Assembly (NCBI GenBank): GCA_938084765.1 | Contig: CALKFO010000019.1 | Span: forward strand, 1 to 41,423 | DNA: 41,423 nt | Source: Candidatus Bipolaricaulota bacterium | GTDB lineage: Bacteria; Bipolaricaulota; Bipolaricaulia; Bipolaricaulales; Bipolaricaulaceae | Reading direction: 5' to 3' | Shown here: positions 8,257 through 18,058 of the stretch, piece after piece | Layout: every line of letters starts with the position of its first letter | Position numbering within the stretch: position 1 is the first letter of the stretch | Notes under the pieces: generated by a model | What the model was told of the DNA's origin: nothing | Database searches by the model: none | What the model saw: the letters and a program-made list of their open reading frames with translations, nothing else | Translations under genes and position numbers: made by a program

Positions 8257-8979
8257 ATGAGTGCCCCAAGGGTCAGCATCGTCATGCCGGTGTTGAACGA
8301 AGAGGAATTTTTGGAGCGCACGCTCCAAGCCCTCCGGAGACAAACGTTCCGCGAGTACGAGCTCATCGTGGTGGACAATGGCAGCACGGATCGCAGTCCG
8401 GAGATCGCTGCGCGCTTTGCGGATCGCGTGATCGTGGAGGCACAGCGCGGATATGACCGCGCCCTGCACCGGGGGATCAGCGAGGCCCGCGGCGAGCTCA
8501 TTGTCCAGGCCGATGCGGACACGTTCTACCCTCCTCACTGGCTTTCCCTCATGGTCCAAGCCTTGGAGAAAACGGGCGTGGTGTGCGCCTATGGGCCATG
8601 GGCGTTTTGGGAAAGCCCTCCCTGGCGGCGGCGCGTGGAGGCCGCTTTGTGCACGGCCGTGCAACGTGTCACCCACCTGTTCGGGTTTTGCCAGACCACC
8701 GGGCTCAACATGGGTTTTCGCAAGGAGGCCTATGTTCAAGTGGGCGGATATCCGGCGTTGGGGGGGCTGGCGGCGATTGATATCCGCATGGGACTGCGCC
8801 TCAAGCGGGTGGGTAAGGTGGAGTTTGTGCCGGACATGCTCGTGTATACCTCCGACCGCGCCTTTCGTCGACGCGGTTTTTGGCGCCATGGGCTCCTCAT
8901 GTGGCGCAACTTCTGGGACATCGTCCTGCATCAGGACCGGCTGACCCTGGAGGACTGGTACGCCTGGCGCCGGGGGTAA
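8257..8979 (+). CDS. Family 2 glycosyltransferase
   Basis: 'VSIVMPVLNEEEFLERTLQALRRQTFREYELIVVDNGSTDRS' and 'QADADTFYPPHWL'; SD GGAGGAGG. Confidence 0.93.
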   Translation: MSAPRVSIVMPVLNEEEFLERTLQALRRQTFREYELIVVDNGSTDRSPEIAARFADRVIVEAQRGYDRALHRGISEARGELIVQADADTFYPPHWLSLMVQALEKTGVVCAYGPWAFWESPPWRRRVEAALCTAVQRVTHLFGFCQTTGLNMGFRKEAYVQVGGYPALGGLAAIDIRMGLRLKRVGKVEFVPDMLVYTSDRAFRRRGFWRHGLLMWRNFWDIVLHQDRLTLEDWYAWRRG

Positions 8980-8986
8980 GGGTTCT

Positions 8987-9718
8987 TTATTGTCGGCTTT
9001 TCCTTTTCAGGACAGCAAGATAATGGGCTGAAGGCACACGATTGCGTTCCAGAGCGATGTCTAGCCAGATGCGCAACGTGAAGGGCACAACGCGCCAGAC
9101 CCCCAGCTGCACGAACGTGCGGTTGGAGGTGTAAGCATGGAGGTTGGGGGAGAACACCACGCGACCCAGGCGGGCCAGGCGTTTGACCAAGCGGAAGTCG
9201 GCGTTGGCCAGATGGGCGAGGGGCGGAAATCCGCCCACTTCCAGGTACGCGGATTTTCGGCAGCCCAAATTGGAGGCGCCGGCCAACGGAACTCCAAGAG
9301 GATACATGATGCGAACCAACGTGGTGTACCCCCTCAGCTCGAGCTTGCGACGCCAGGACGGGCTCTCTTTGAAGGCCAAGGGCCCAAACACGGCCACCAC
9401 ATCCCTGCGCTCCAGGATGCGCACGATTTGTTCCAACCAGTTCGGCGGATAGATCGTGTCCGCGTCCGCGCTGGCTAAAAGTTCAGTCTTGGCCTCCACA
9501 AACCCGCGGTGGCGGGCCAAATCCGGGCCAATCTGGGATTCGTGCAGTACACGATCTGCGTAGCGTTGAGCAATGGCTAGGCTTCGATCTGTGCTTCCAT
9601 TGTCGACCACGATCAACTCGTAATCTCGAAAGGTTTGGGCACGCAGAGAGCGCAGGCAATCCTCCAGATGATTCTGCTCGTTCAGAAACGGGACGACGAT
9701 GGTGATCACGGGTTTCAT
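8987..9718 (-). CDS. Family 2 glycosyltransferase, paralogue of 8257..8979
   Basis: 'ITIVVPFLNEQNHLEDCLRSLRAQTFRDYELIVVDNGSTDRS' and 'SADADTIYPPNWL'. Confidence 0.93.
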   Translation of the reverse strand: MKPVITIVVPFLNEQNHLEDCLRSLRAQTFRDYELIVVDNGSTDRSLAIAQRYADRVLHESQIGPDLARHRGFVEAKTELLASADADTIYPPNWLEQIVRILERRDVVAVFGPLAFKESPSWRRKLELRGYTTLVRIMYPLGVPLAGASNLGCRKSAYLEVGGFPPLAHLANADFRLVKRLARLGRVVFSPNLHAYTSNRTFVQLGVWRVVPFTLRIWLDIALERNRVPSAHYLAVLKRKSRQ

Positions 9719-10845
9719 GCGCGCTCCCTGCGCACTTTATACCACGTGCGATGCCGGCCGAACGCTCGTACAAACCCCAAAAGAATGGTCACCTGGAGCA
9801 AAAGATGCAGGAGGATGGGGCCCACCAGGGTGTTGAGGAGGGCCTCCCGCCAGGTTGGGCCCTCCAGCCAGTATGGGATGAGGACGCCCACGTACAAGGC
9901 GGTCACAAACCCAGGCACCACGTAGCGGAGCAGGACCCAGGTCCCCAATCCAAGATCGATCCACAGGGAAAACCAGGGCAAATAGATGACCCCGGCCAGC
10001 AGCGCCATGAGGACTGCATAGGAAAACTGGCCCGACTTGAGTTCCTCCAGCATCTCCCGGACGCCGCCCGTGTACCAGCGGAGGAACTGGGCGAAAAGGT
10101 CGGCCAGGGACGGAGCATATTGGATGAGGCACGCCGGTCCACGGACAAATTTGGCGAAAATCCCGTGCGAGGCCAGACGATTGCCCAGGTCGAAATCGTC
10201 CACCAGGGTCTGGGGATCGAACTCCCCCGCTTTATCCAACACCTCCCGGCGGAGGAAAAGCCCGCAGGTCATGAACACGGGCCGCCAAAACAACCCCGAG
10301 AACACAAAGGCTTTGGCCAGGGAGAAGAACAGCTCCTGTAAGACCACGGCGAAGGTCCGGTGGCGGTTATAGGGCGCAAAATCCGCAAAGACCACGGGAT
10401 TATGAGGATGGGCTACAAGGGAGCGGTAAAACCCCAAAGCCTCCCGGTCCAACCGGGCGTCGGCGTCCAAGAACAACAGGACCTCCCCTTTCGCTTGCTT
10501 CAGCGCGTGGTTCAGGGCCGCGGGTTTTCCGCACCGATGCGGATCAGCCAGGACCACAAGCTGGGGGATTTCCCGCTGCAACGCGGCGAGGAGCTCCGGG
10601 GTGCGATCCGTGGAGGCGTCCACAACGATGATCTCCGCGTCAGGAGCGGCGTTGGCCAGGCTGCGTATGGTGTTTTCGATCACCGCCTCCTCGTTGCGGG
10701 TGGCAATGATCACGGAAAGCGTCCCGGGCGAGGCGATGTGGCTCAATGCTTCCCGCAGGGTGCGAAAATTGCGCCCGAAGCTCAATAGGGCAAGGACCAG
10801 CCCCACTCCCAACCCACAGAGGAGGCTCAGCACGACTGGGCTCAT
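9715..10845 (-). CDS. Membrane-associated family 2 glycosyltransferase
   Basis: 'LSVIIATRNEEAVIENTIRSL', 'EIIVVDASTDRTPELL', 'VLLFLDADARLD', several C-terminal TM helices. Confidence 0.92.
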   Translation of the reverse strand: MSPVVLSLLCGLGVGLVLALLSFGRNFRTLREALSHIASPGTLSVIIATRNEEAVIENTIRSLANAAPDAEIIVVDASTDRTPELLAALQREIPQLVVLADPHRCGKPAALNHALKQAKGEVLLFLDADARLDREALGFYRSLVAHPHNPVVFADFAPYNRHRTFAVVLQELFFSLAKAFVFSGLFWRPVFMTCGLFLRREVLDKAGEFDPQTLVDDFDLGNRLASHGIFAKFVRGPACLIQYAPSLADLFAQFLRWYTGGVREMLEELKSGQFSYAVLMALLAGVIYLPWFSLWIDLGLGTWVLLRYVVPGFVTALYVGVLIPYWLEGPTWREALLNTLVGPILLHLLLQVTILLGFVRAFGRHRTWYKVRRERA

Positions 10846-13727
10846 CGGGCCACAATGGACACGAGCTTTTCCGGGACAGCGATGATTTTTTCCACACGCA
10901 GGCCCTGGAGGCGAACCTGCACCTCCGGAGAAGCGAGCACTACGGCCTCCAAAGCCTGGGGATCCGCAGCCTTCGCGCGGGGAACTCGGATTCTAGCCCG
11001 CACTTTTCCGTTGATCTGCACGGGGATTTCCACCTCTGCCTCCGCCAGGGCCTGGGGATCGTAGCTTGGCCACGGGGTCTCCAACACGGCCTTTCCCTCG
11101 CCCAGCCGGTGCCACAGCTCCTCGCAGATGAAAGGGGTGAACGGTGAAAGGAGCAAGATGAGGTCCCGGAGGGCACGGCGGAGAAGTCGTGGATCGGCTG
11201 CAGGATCCTCGGCGTACTGGGAAAGCTCATGGGTGAACTCCATGATGGCCGCCACGGCGGTGTTCAGCGCCAGCCTCCCCTCGAATTCCTCGGTGACCTT
11301 TTTGATCGTGCTGTGGAGCTTGGCCCACAGCGCCTGCTCCCTGGGCCCAAACCCCCGAGGATCGGGATCCTCGCGGGTGTTCCCAGCGCGTTCCAGGATG
11401 AGCAGGGCCAGGTTCCAAAAGCGGTGGAGGAAGCGCCAAGCCCCTCGCACGCCCTCTTCGCTCCACTCGATCTCTTTTTCGGGCGGGCCCATGAAGAGGG
11501 TGTACAGGCGTTCTGTGTCTGCCCCGTATTGGGCAATGAGCTCATCGGGCGAGACCACGTTCTTCTTGGACTTGGACATGGCCACCACCGAGACCGTGAG
11601 CTCCGCCCCGCACTTGGGACAACGGTTGCCTGGCTGGACCTCTTTGGGCGGGATCCAGTGATGGGTAGGACACCAAAAGGCCGGGTAGGTGACCATCCCC
11701 TGGGTGAACAGCCTCTTGAACGGCTCGTCGAAGGAGAGCCAGCCCAGATCGTGGAGGAATTTCGTGATGAAGCGAGCATAAAGGAGGTGAAGGATGGCAT
11801 GCTCCACCCCGCCCACATACAGGTCCACGGGCAACCACTTGTTCACCAGTTCCGGATCGAACGGCCGGTCCCCATCCTTCGGCGAGATGAAACGCAGGAA
11901 GTACCAAGAGGAGTCGACAAAGGTATCCATGGTGTCTGTATCCCGCTGGGCTGGTCCACCACAGCGCGGACAGGGAGCGGGGATGAACTCCGGGATGTCA
12001 GCAAGTCCAAGTTTTCCGATGCGGTTCACTTCAGGAAGGAGCACGGGAAGATCCTTTTCCGGGACGGGAACAATGCCGCAGCGGGGACAATGAATCATGG
12101 GGATGGGCGCGCCCCAATAGCGCTGCCGGGAAATGAGCCAATCCCGGAGTTTATAGGTCACCGCGGCCTTGCCCAGACCCCTTTCCTCAAGCCAAGCGGT
12201 GGTCTTCCGCACGGCCTCCGGTCCGGGCGCTCCGGAGAGCGGGCCAGAATTGAGCATCGTCCCGAATCCCGCATGGAAGACCAAGTCCCGCAGCGCAGGG
12301 ATAGCCCAAAGGACCTCCGCGACGCTCCGCTTGTCGGCTAGCGCCGGATCGATGGTCTTGAGTCGGCTCAGGGCTCGCCGTTCCTCCGCCGCGCTTCCGA
12401 TGTTGATCGTCTCATCCGGGAACACGATCTGCCAACCCTGGCCCACCACCGCCCCCCATCCCTGTTCGGCCATATGCCTCTGGAGCAGCGGCAGCACCCT
12501 GGCCAACTGTTCCGCCGGGACCCGCGCCACCGCTCCATCCTCGGTGGACTCAGCGTGGATGCCCAGGCTGGCGAAGGCGGCGGGCAAGGAGGACGCAAAA
12601 GCCCCAGAGGGGAGGAACAGGCGGGCCTCCCCGCTGGGATGGGCGATCACCGGGATCACGGGAAGACCGTGGGACAAGGCGAATTGAAAGTCGCGCTCGT
12701 CGTGGGCAGGGACGCCCATGATCGCGCCGGTGCCATACCCCATGAGGACGTAGTCAGCAATCCAGATGGGGATGCGCTCGCGCGTGGCGGGGTTTAGGGC
12801 ATACGTGCCCAGGAAGACCCCGGTCTTCTCCTTTTCCGTGGAGGTGCGCTCCACTTCGGTCAAACGGTCCGTGGCCGCGCGGTAGGCCTCCACCGCTGCG
12901 CGCTGCTCCCAGGCGGTGAGCTCAGGCACCAACGGATGCTCCGGCGCCAAGACCAGGAAAGTCGCCCCCCACAAGGTGTCTGGCCGGGTGGTGAAGACCT
13001 TGATCTCCGGCCCCTTCTCGGTGGGGAAGACGATCTCCGCCCCCTCCGAGCGGCCAATCCAGTTCTCCTGCATCTTTTTCACGTGCTCCGGCCAGTCCAG
13101 CTTGTCCAGATCCCGCAACAACCGCTCGGCGTAGGCGGTGATCTTGAAATACCACTGCTCAAGCTCCCGTTTCTCCACCGGGGAGTGGCAGCGCCAGCAG
13201 CGACCGCCGATCACCTGCTCGTTGGCCAGCACCACCGCGCAGTGGGGACACCAGTTGACCTTGCCTTTGGCCCGATAGGCCAGGCCCCGCTCGTAAAGCT
13301 TGAGGAAGATCCACTGGGTCCATTTGTAGTAATCGGGCTCACAGGTGGCGATCTCCCTATCCCAGTCGTACTCCACGCCCCAGGCACGGAACTGGCGTTT
13401 GAACTCACGGATGTTCGTCCACGTCCAATCCCGAGGATGGATGCCCTGCTCGATGGCCGCGTTCTCAGCGGGAAGGCCGAAGGCATCCCAGCCCATGGGG
13501 TTGAGGACGTTCCAGCCCCGCATGAGCAGGAAGCGCACAATGGCATCCCCAAGGATGTAGTTGCGGCCGTGCCCGGCGTGGAGCTTGCCCGACGGGTAGG
13601 GGAACATGTTGAGGTAATAGAATTTTTTGCGGGTCTCCTGGATTTTGGCCTTAAAGAAGCCCCGTTCCCGCCAAAAATCCCGCCACTTCTCCTCGATCGC
13701 CTGCGGATTGTATGGCTCGCGGTTCAA
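10842..13727 (-). CDS. leuS: Leucyl-tRNA synthetase
   Basis: 'FPYPSGKLHAGHGRNYILGDAI' (HIGH-like), editing domain, 'MSKSKKNVVSPDE' (KMSKS). Likely TTG start at 13727 with SD AAGGAGG, overlapping the upstream stop as TTGA. Confidence 0.96.
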   Translation of the reverse strand: MNREPYNPQAIEEKWRDFWRERGFFKAKIQETRKKFYYLNMFPYPSGKLHAGHGRNYILGDAIVRFLLMRGWNVLNPMGWDAFGLPAENAAIEQGIHPRDWTWTNIREFKRQFRAWGVEYDWDREIATCEPDYYKWTQWIFLKLYERGLAYRAKGKVNWCPHCAVVLANEQVIGGRCWRCHSPVEKRELEQWYFKITAYAERLLRDLDKLDWPEHVKKMQENWIGRSEGAEIVFPTEKGPEIKVFTTRPDTLWGATFLVLAPEHPLVPELTAWEQRAAVEAYRAATDRLTEVERTSTEKEKTGVFLGTYALNPATRERIPIWIADYVLMGYGTGAIMGVPAHDERDFQFALSHGLPVIPVIAHPSGEARLFLPSGAFASSLPAAFASLGIHAESTEDGAVARVPAEQLARVLPLLQRHMAEQGWGAVVGQGWQIVFPDETINIGSAAEERRALSRLKTIDPALADKRSVAEVLWAIPALRDLVFHAGFGTMLNSGPLSGAPGPEAVRKTTAWLEERGLGKAAVTYKLRDWLISRQRYWGAPIPMIHCPRCGIVPVPEKDLPVLLPEVNRIGKLGLADIPEFIPAPCPRCGGPAQRDTDTMDTFVDSSWYFLRFISPKDGDRPFDPELVNKWLPVDLYVGGVEHAILHLLYARFITKFLHDLGWLSFDEPFKRLFTQGMVTYPAFWCPTHHWIPPKEVQPGNRCPKCGAELTVSVVAMSKSKKNVVSPDELIAQYGADTERLYTLFMGPPEKEIEWSEEGVRGAWRFLHRFWNLALLILERAGNTREDPDPRGFGPREQALWAKLHSTIKKVTEEFEGRLALNTAVAAIMEFTHELSQYAEDPAADPRLLRRALRDLILLLSPFTPFICEELWHRLGEGKAVLETPWPSYDPQALAEAEVEIPVQINGKVRARIRVPRAKAADPQALEAVVLASPEVQVRLQGLRVEKIIAVPEKLVSIVAR

Positions 13728-15178
13728 AGAAGCCCTCCTTTCACCAGGCCTTCGGCGGCATCCAAAACCTTGCGCACTTCTTGGGGGTCGTCCATCTCGC
13801 AGTACAGGCGCAGGATGGGCTCCGTCCCGGACGCTCTGAGCAGGAGCCAACCCCGGGCGAAGCGGAGCTTCAAGCCGTCCAGGTTTTCCGTCCGTTGCAC
13901 GCGGTGGCCGGCCAAGGACTCCGGCGGGTTTTTCCCGACCTTCTCGGCGATCTCCAGGCGGTTGGGAAGATGAAGGTCGCGACGCGCATAATGATGGGGG
14001 CCAAATCGCGAAAACAATTCCTCGACCAACCGAGAAAGAGGCTTTCCTGTGGTGGCCACAAGCTCCAAGAGAAGAAGGTTGGAGAGGATTCCGTCGCGTT
14101 CAGGCAGATGCCAGCTGTACCCATAGCCCCCGGATTCCTCGCCGGCAAAGAGCGCTTCCTTGGTGACCAAATCCCTCACGGCCCACTTGAAGCCGATCTT
14201 GATCTCCCGGCAGGGGACGCCCGCCTCGTCCGCGATCTTCTGAATCAGATCGGTGAGGGCAAAGGATTTGAGGATGGGGCCACGTAAACCTCGATGTTGG
14301 AACAGGTGCCACAGGATGAGGGCGGCCGTGCGATGGGTGTTCAAGAATTGTCCATGTTCATCCATGGCCGCGGCTCGGTCGCCGTCCCCATCGGTGACCA
14401 ACCCCACGATGATCCGGTCCCGCACGCGACCGCGCATCCCGCGGATCACCGCCCGCAAAGGCCCCATGTTCTCCTCGATGGGCTCCGGCTTTTTTCCGCC
14501 AAAGAGAGGGTCGCGCCCATGCCGGATGGCCAAGTGCGGCAGGCGCAACTCCTGGAACAACGCGCGCAGATATCCTTGGGCTGACCCGTACATCGCATCC
14601 ACAACGGGAAAGATTCTGGCTTTGCGGATCAAAGCCAAATCCACTTCCTTTTTGATTTGCGCTAGATACGCGTCCCGTAGCGCGATCTTGAGCACGTCCC
14701 CCCCACTTCCTGGCGAGGCCTCCGGCGGAAGCCAAGCCTCGATGCGCTGGGTGATGTCCTCGGTGGCGGACCCGCCGTATTCGGGCTTGAACTTGACGCC
14801 GTTGTACTCCGGAGGGTTGTGGGAGGCGGTGATCATCACCCCGCCGGCCCGGTGTTGTTCCACCACGGCCCAGGACAGGGCGGGGGTGGGCACCGGCTCC
14901 TCCGTGAGCCACACCGGGACGCCCTGGCTCCTCACGGCCTGGGCCAGCTCGAGGGCGAAGGCCTGGGAGAGAAAGCGCGTATCGTAGCCCACAATGAGCC
15001 CGGCCTCCGCCGCACGCCAGGGAACCCCCCACTCGCGATACGGCGGAAGCTCCCGGCGCTGAGGATCGCCAAGGTAACGGGCCAAGGCCACTCCCACCCT
15101 GGCCACGTTGGCGAACGTGAAATCTCGACCGATCACGCCGCGCCAGCCATCCGTGCCGAAACGGATCTCGGTTTTCAT
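13724..15178 (-). CDS. Phosphoglucomutase/phosphomannomutase (alpha-D-phosphohexomutase family)
   Basis: 'FGTDGWRGVIG', 'MITASHNPPEYNGVKFKP', 'GLVTDGDGDRAAAMDE', 'GEESGGYGY'. Confidence 0.95.
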   Translation of the reverse strand: MKTEIRFGTDGWRGVIGRDFTFANVARVGVALARYLGDPQRRELPPYREWGVPWRAAEAGLIVGYDTRFLSQAFALELAQAVRSQGVPVWLTEEPVPTPALSWAVVEQHRAGGVMITASHNPPEYNGVKFKPEYGGSATEDITQRIEAWLPPEASPGSGGDVLKIALRDAYLAQIKKEVDLALIRKARIFPVVDAMYGSAQGYLRALFQELRLPHLAIRHGRDPLFGGKKPEPIEENMGPLRAVIRGMRGRVRDRIIVGLVTDGDGDRAAAMDEHGQFLNTHRTAALILWHLFQHRGLRGPILKSFALTDLIQKIADEAGVPCREIKIGFKWAVRDLVTKEALFAGEESGGYGYSWHLPERDGILSNLLLLELVATTGKPLSRLVEELFSRFGPHHYARRDLHLPNRLEIAEKVGKNPPESLAGHRVQRTENLDGLKLRFARGWLLLRASGTEPILRLYCEMDDPQEVRKVLDAAEGLVKGGLL

Positions 15179-15420
15179 CGCTTCTTCTTATGTTGCCGAA
15201 AATCCACGCGCTCCACGTGCGGAGGGATCTTCACCCCTTTGCTCTCCAAAAGCTCCACGATCAGGTCCACCGGGATGCCCGTCTCCAACCCTAAATCCTC
15301 CACGAAAACAACCCCGTCCCTGATGGGCACATGTTCAAAGGCCTTTTCCAAGGCCCGACAGTAACCCTCCCGCAGTTTATCCCATTCCTCCCGGAGCTCC
15401 GGCACGGCTAGCTTCGCCAC
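15175..15420 (-). CDS. Small conserved-looking hypothetical protein (81 aa)
   Basis: Overlaps both the upstream and downstream operon genes by a few nt (ATGA-type junctions); charged soluble sequence. Confidence 0.65.
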   Translation of the reverse strand: MAKLAVPELREEWDKLREGYCRALEKAFEHVPIRDGVVFVEDLGLETGIPVDLIVELLESKGVKIPPHVERVDFRQHKKKR

Positions 15421-16607
15421 TCCACGGTGTACTCCACGATGGTTGCGTCCTCGCCGGCCACAGGAACGCGGAATTTTATCCGTTGGGCGTCGAGGACTTC
15501 ATAAGGCAGTGTGGAGCGCACAATGCGCCAGTACCCGTACAGGGTTTCGATGACTTCCACCTCCACGTCCTCCTTTTTGGCGGAGCGGAGGGCGATGCGC
15601 CATGTCTCGCGAAACAGGTGCTCTCCTAAGCGCTCCCGCTCGACCAAGACGCGCTCGCCCCACAGGTCGAACGCCGTCCCCACCCTGAGCTCCACATCCT
15701 TCCCTTTCGGCGCATGAGGGAGGGTGCTAGCTCCCACGAAGATCCCTTCCGCGTACACGCGCATTTCCCCGCCGGGCAGGACGGTGTCCGGCGCAAAAAG
15801 AAGGCGCACCTCCACGCCGGAGCCGCTCAGGCGATACAACCTTTTGGCGGGAAAGCTTGCGTGCACCAAGGGGATGGCCAACTCTCCCCGGGGGATGTCC
15901 CATAAGCCCGGAAGGTCGTAGCGGTAGTATTCGAAGGCCTCGGCCGGTGCGGCTTCCAGGGCCAAGGGGACCGCTTTGCCCGTTGCGCGCGGACCCCCGA
16001 CCTCCCCAGCCACCAACACGATGGTCGCCCCGGCATAGTCCACCCCGCTTGCATTTTGGATCCAGGCTTTGCCCCAAATGCGCAACTGATCTTCTGTGTA
16101 CTCGGCATCGTAGGCGATCTTCCAGCTGAAGCCGCGGGCCAAAAAGCGAAAGCGCACGGTCCGCTCCCCGGGTGGGGTGGTGCGGTAACGCAGGAGGGCC
16201 TGGGGTGCGGAGCCGGGTTTGGTGTCGACGGCCCCCAACCACTCGTAATCCCGCACGACGACCGTCCCCGCTTCGGTTGCGAGCACAAGCCCTTCCGGGG
16301 CTATGGCGCGCAGGACCCCCCGGAACGTGGCGGTTCTGCTCTGCACCCTGACCTCTTGCCCCACAAGCTGGGCCAGCGACCAGCTCTCGCGGGGAAGAGG
16401 ACGCAGGGCTAGAACCTCCAGCCCCTCCATGGTCAAGGTCTCCCAGAGCGTGTCCTCGGGGAACCCCGAGAGCTCCAGCACCCCTTCCTGGGCCAAGGTC
16501 AGGATGCGGGTTTCTTCCACCAGGGCCAGGCCGGAGGAGTAGAGAACGAGTTTGGTCTGACCCAAGGCGACCAAACTTAATGCCGCCAAAAGCAAAAAGC
16601 TCCACAT
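15408..16607 (-). CDS. Secreted DUF4139-like protein
   Basis: Signal peptide, then 'KLVLYSSGLALVEETRILTL', 'GFSWKIAYDAEYTEDQLRIWGKAWIQNASGVDYAGATIVLVAGEVG', matching my recollection of DUF4139 architecture. Confidence 0.7.
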   Translation of the reverse strand: MWSFLLLAALSLVALGQTKLVLYSSGLALVEETRILTLAQEGVLELSGFPEDTLWETLTMEGLEVLALRPLPRESWSLAQLVGQEVRVQSRTATFRGVLRAIAPEGLVLATEAGTVVVRDYEWLGAVDTKPGSAPQALLRYRTTPPGERTVRFRFLARGFSWKIAYDAEYTEDQLRIWGKAWIQNASGVDYAGATIVLVAGEVGGPRATGKAVPLALEAAPAEAFEYYRYDLPGLWDIPRGELAIPLVHASFPAKRLYRLSGSGVEVRLLFAPDTVLPGGEMRVYAEGIFVGASTLPHAPKGKDVELRVGTAFDLWGERVLVERERLGEHLFRETWRIALRSAKKEDVEVEVIETLYGYWRIVRSTLPYEVLDAQRIKFRVPVAGEDATIVEYTVEWRS

Positions 16608-16647
16608 GGAGAGGGATCACCCCTGCTCATCTTACCCGATTTGGCCG

Positions 16648-16857
16648 TCACTCCCCGAGCTCTTCCAGCTCGCGCTTTACGGCCGCGATCTCCTCCTCCA
16701 CATCCTTTTTGTGGCGTTCGAGCTCCTCGAGGTAGTCGCGGAGGAAGCGGCGATACTCCTCCCGGCTCCACCACGGGCCGAAGCGTGCGGGGCCGAACCG
16801 GAAGAAGAAAAACGGCGGAAATCCTAAGCCAAACGCCCCATAGCGCCACCAGCGCAC
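16648..16857 (-). CDS. Small basic/coiled-coil protein (69 aa), unknown function
   Basis: GTG at 16857 with SD GGGAGGTGAT at good spacing; 'WWRYGAFGLGFPPFFFFRFGPARFGPWWSREEYRRFLRDYLEELERHKKDVEEEIAAVKRELEELGE'. Confidence 0.6.
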   Translation of the reverse strand: MRWWRYGAFGLGFPPFFFFRFGPARFGPWWSREEYRRFLRDYLEELERHKKDVEEEIAAVKRELEELGE

Positions 16858-16873
16858 AGGGATCACCTCCCGG

Positions 16874-18058
16874 TCAATGATACCGGGTGAGGGCAGGAGC
16901 CTTGTGGGGGAGGAGCTCTGCCATGAGCTTGCGGAGTTCGTCCACGTTCTCCCCGGTCTTTGCGGACAGGAGGATGCCCGGTTGGGCCTCCCCAAGGAGC
17001 GTTTCCGCCCGCCTCCAGGCCTCCGGGGTGGTGAGGAGATCCAACTTGTTGAGGACGTACACCACAGGGGGGCGCGGATCCTCGGGCTTCAGGATTTGGG
17101 TGAACACGACATGGCGCACCACCGCCAACTGGAGGGAAGCCGCGGGCGAGGCGGCATCGATCACAAAAAGGAGCAGGTCCGCTTCGCGCACGGCTTCCAG
17201 GGTGGCGTGGAAGGCGGGGATGAGCTGCGGCGGCAGATCCCGGATGAAGCCCACGGTGTCCGTGACCAGGGCCATGCGTCCGTCGGGAAGGAGGGTGCGG
17301 CGCACTTTGGTGTCCAAGGTGGCGAAAAGCTGGTCGGCCACGAGGGCTCCCCCTCGGGTGAGGGCGTTGAACAGGGTGGACTTTCCGGAGTTGGTGTAGC
17401 CCACGAGGGCGACCTCGGGGGGGCCGAAGCGGCGGCGCTTGGCCCGCCGGATTTCCCGGGCCCGCGCGGCCTCCTTGAGCTCGCGCTCCAAGGCCTGGAT
17501 GCGGCGGCGAATGGCCCGCCGGCTCTGCTCCAGGCGCGTTTCTCCAGGGCCCATCGTGCCCACAATGCCGCCGGGATCGGACAAGGCCTTGCCCCAACCG
17601 CGCAGGCGCGGAAGAAGGTATTGCAGCTGCGCTAGCTCCACGGCGAGCGCGGCCTCCTTCGTGCCCGCATGCAAAGCGAAGATGTCCAGGATCAGCTGAG
17701 ATCGGTCGATGATCTTGAGGCCGGTGAACTCCTCGAGGTTTCGGGCTTGAGCCGGGCTGAGCTCCACCCCGAAGATGAGGGTGTCAGCGCCGTGTCTGCG
17801 GGCGAGCTCCAGGACCTCCGCGACCTTCCCCTTCCCGATGTAGGTGGCCGGATCCGGGCGGTCGCGCCGCTGGAGGGCGGTGCCCACCACGTGGACGCCG
17901 GCGGTCCAGGCCAGAGCTGCGAGCTCCGCCAGCCGCTCCTGAGGGTCAGCCCCAGGAGGGGTGACCTCGACCAGGATGGCCCGTTCGCCCCCGTAGATGC
18001 GGGCTCGGAGCCCCAGGTAGTCCTCGATGACCAGGCGTTTTAATCCCGCTCTTCCCAT
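16874..18058 (-). CDS. hflX: GTPase HflX
   Basis: 'GPGETRLEQSRRAIRRRIQALERELKE', 'VALVGYTNSGKSTLFNALT', 'VTDTVGFIRDLPPQLIPAFHATLEAV'. Confidence 0.95.
   Translation of the reverse strand: MGRAGLKRLVIEDYLGLRARIYGGERAILVEVTPPGADPQERLAELAALAWTAGVHVVGTALQRRDRPDPATYIGKGKVAEVLELARRHGADTLIFGVELSPAQARNLEEFTGLKIIDRSQLILDIFALHAGTKEAALAVELAQLQYLLPRLRGWGKALSDPGGIVGTMGPGETRLEQSRRAIRRRIQALERELKEAARAREIRRAKRRRFGPPEVALVGYTNSGKSTLFNALTRGGALVADQLFATLDTKVRRTLLPDGRMALVTDTVGFIRDLPPQLIPAFHATLEAVREADLLLFVIDAASPAASLQLAVVRHVVFTQILKPEDPRPPVVYVLNKLDLLTTPEAWRRAETLLGEAQPGILLSAKTGENVDELRKLMAELLPHKAPALTRYH

Noticed and set aside
11229-12341. 370-aa plus-strand ORF antisense to leuS (and similar ORFs at 12936..13973 and 23860..25098)
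   Set aside because: Shadow ORFs opposite conserved genes with no RBS or recognisable domain.
16858-16995. Upstream extension of the 69-aa protein (annotated ORF start 16995)
   Set aside because: The extension lies within the hflX coding region in another frame; a GTG with a well-spaced SD is at 16857.
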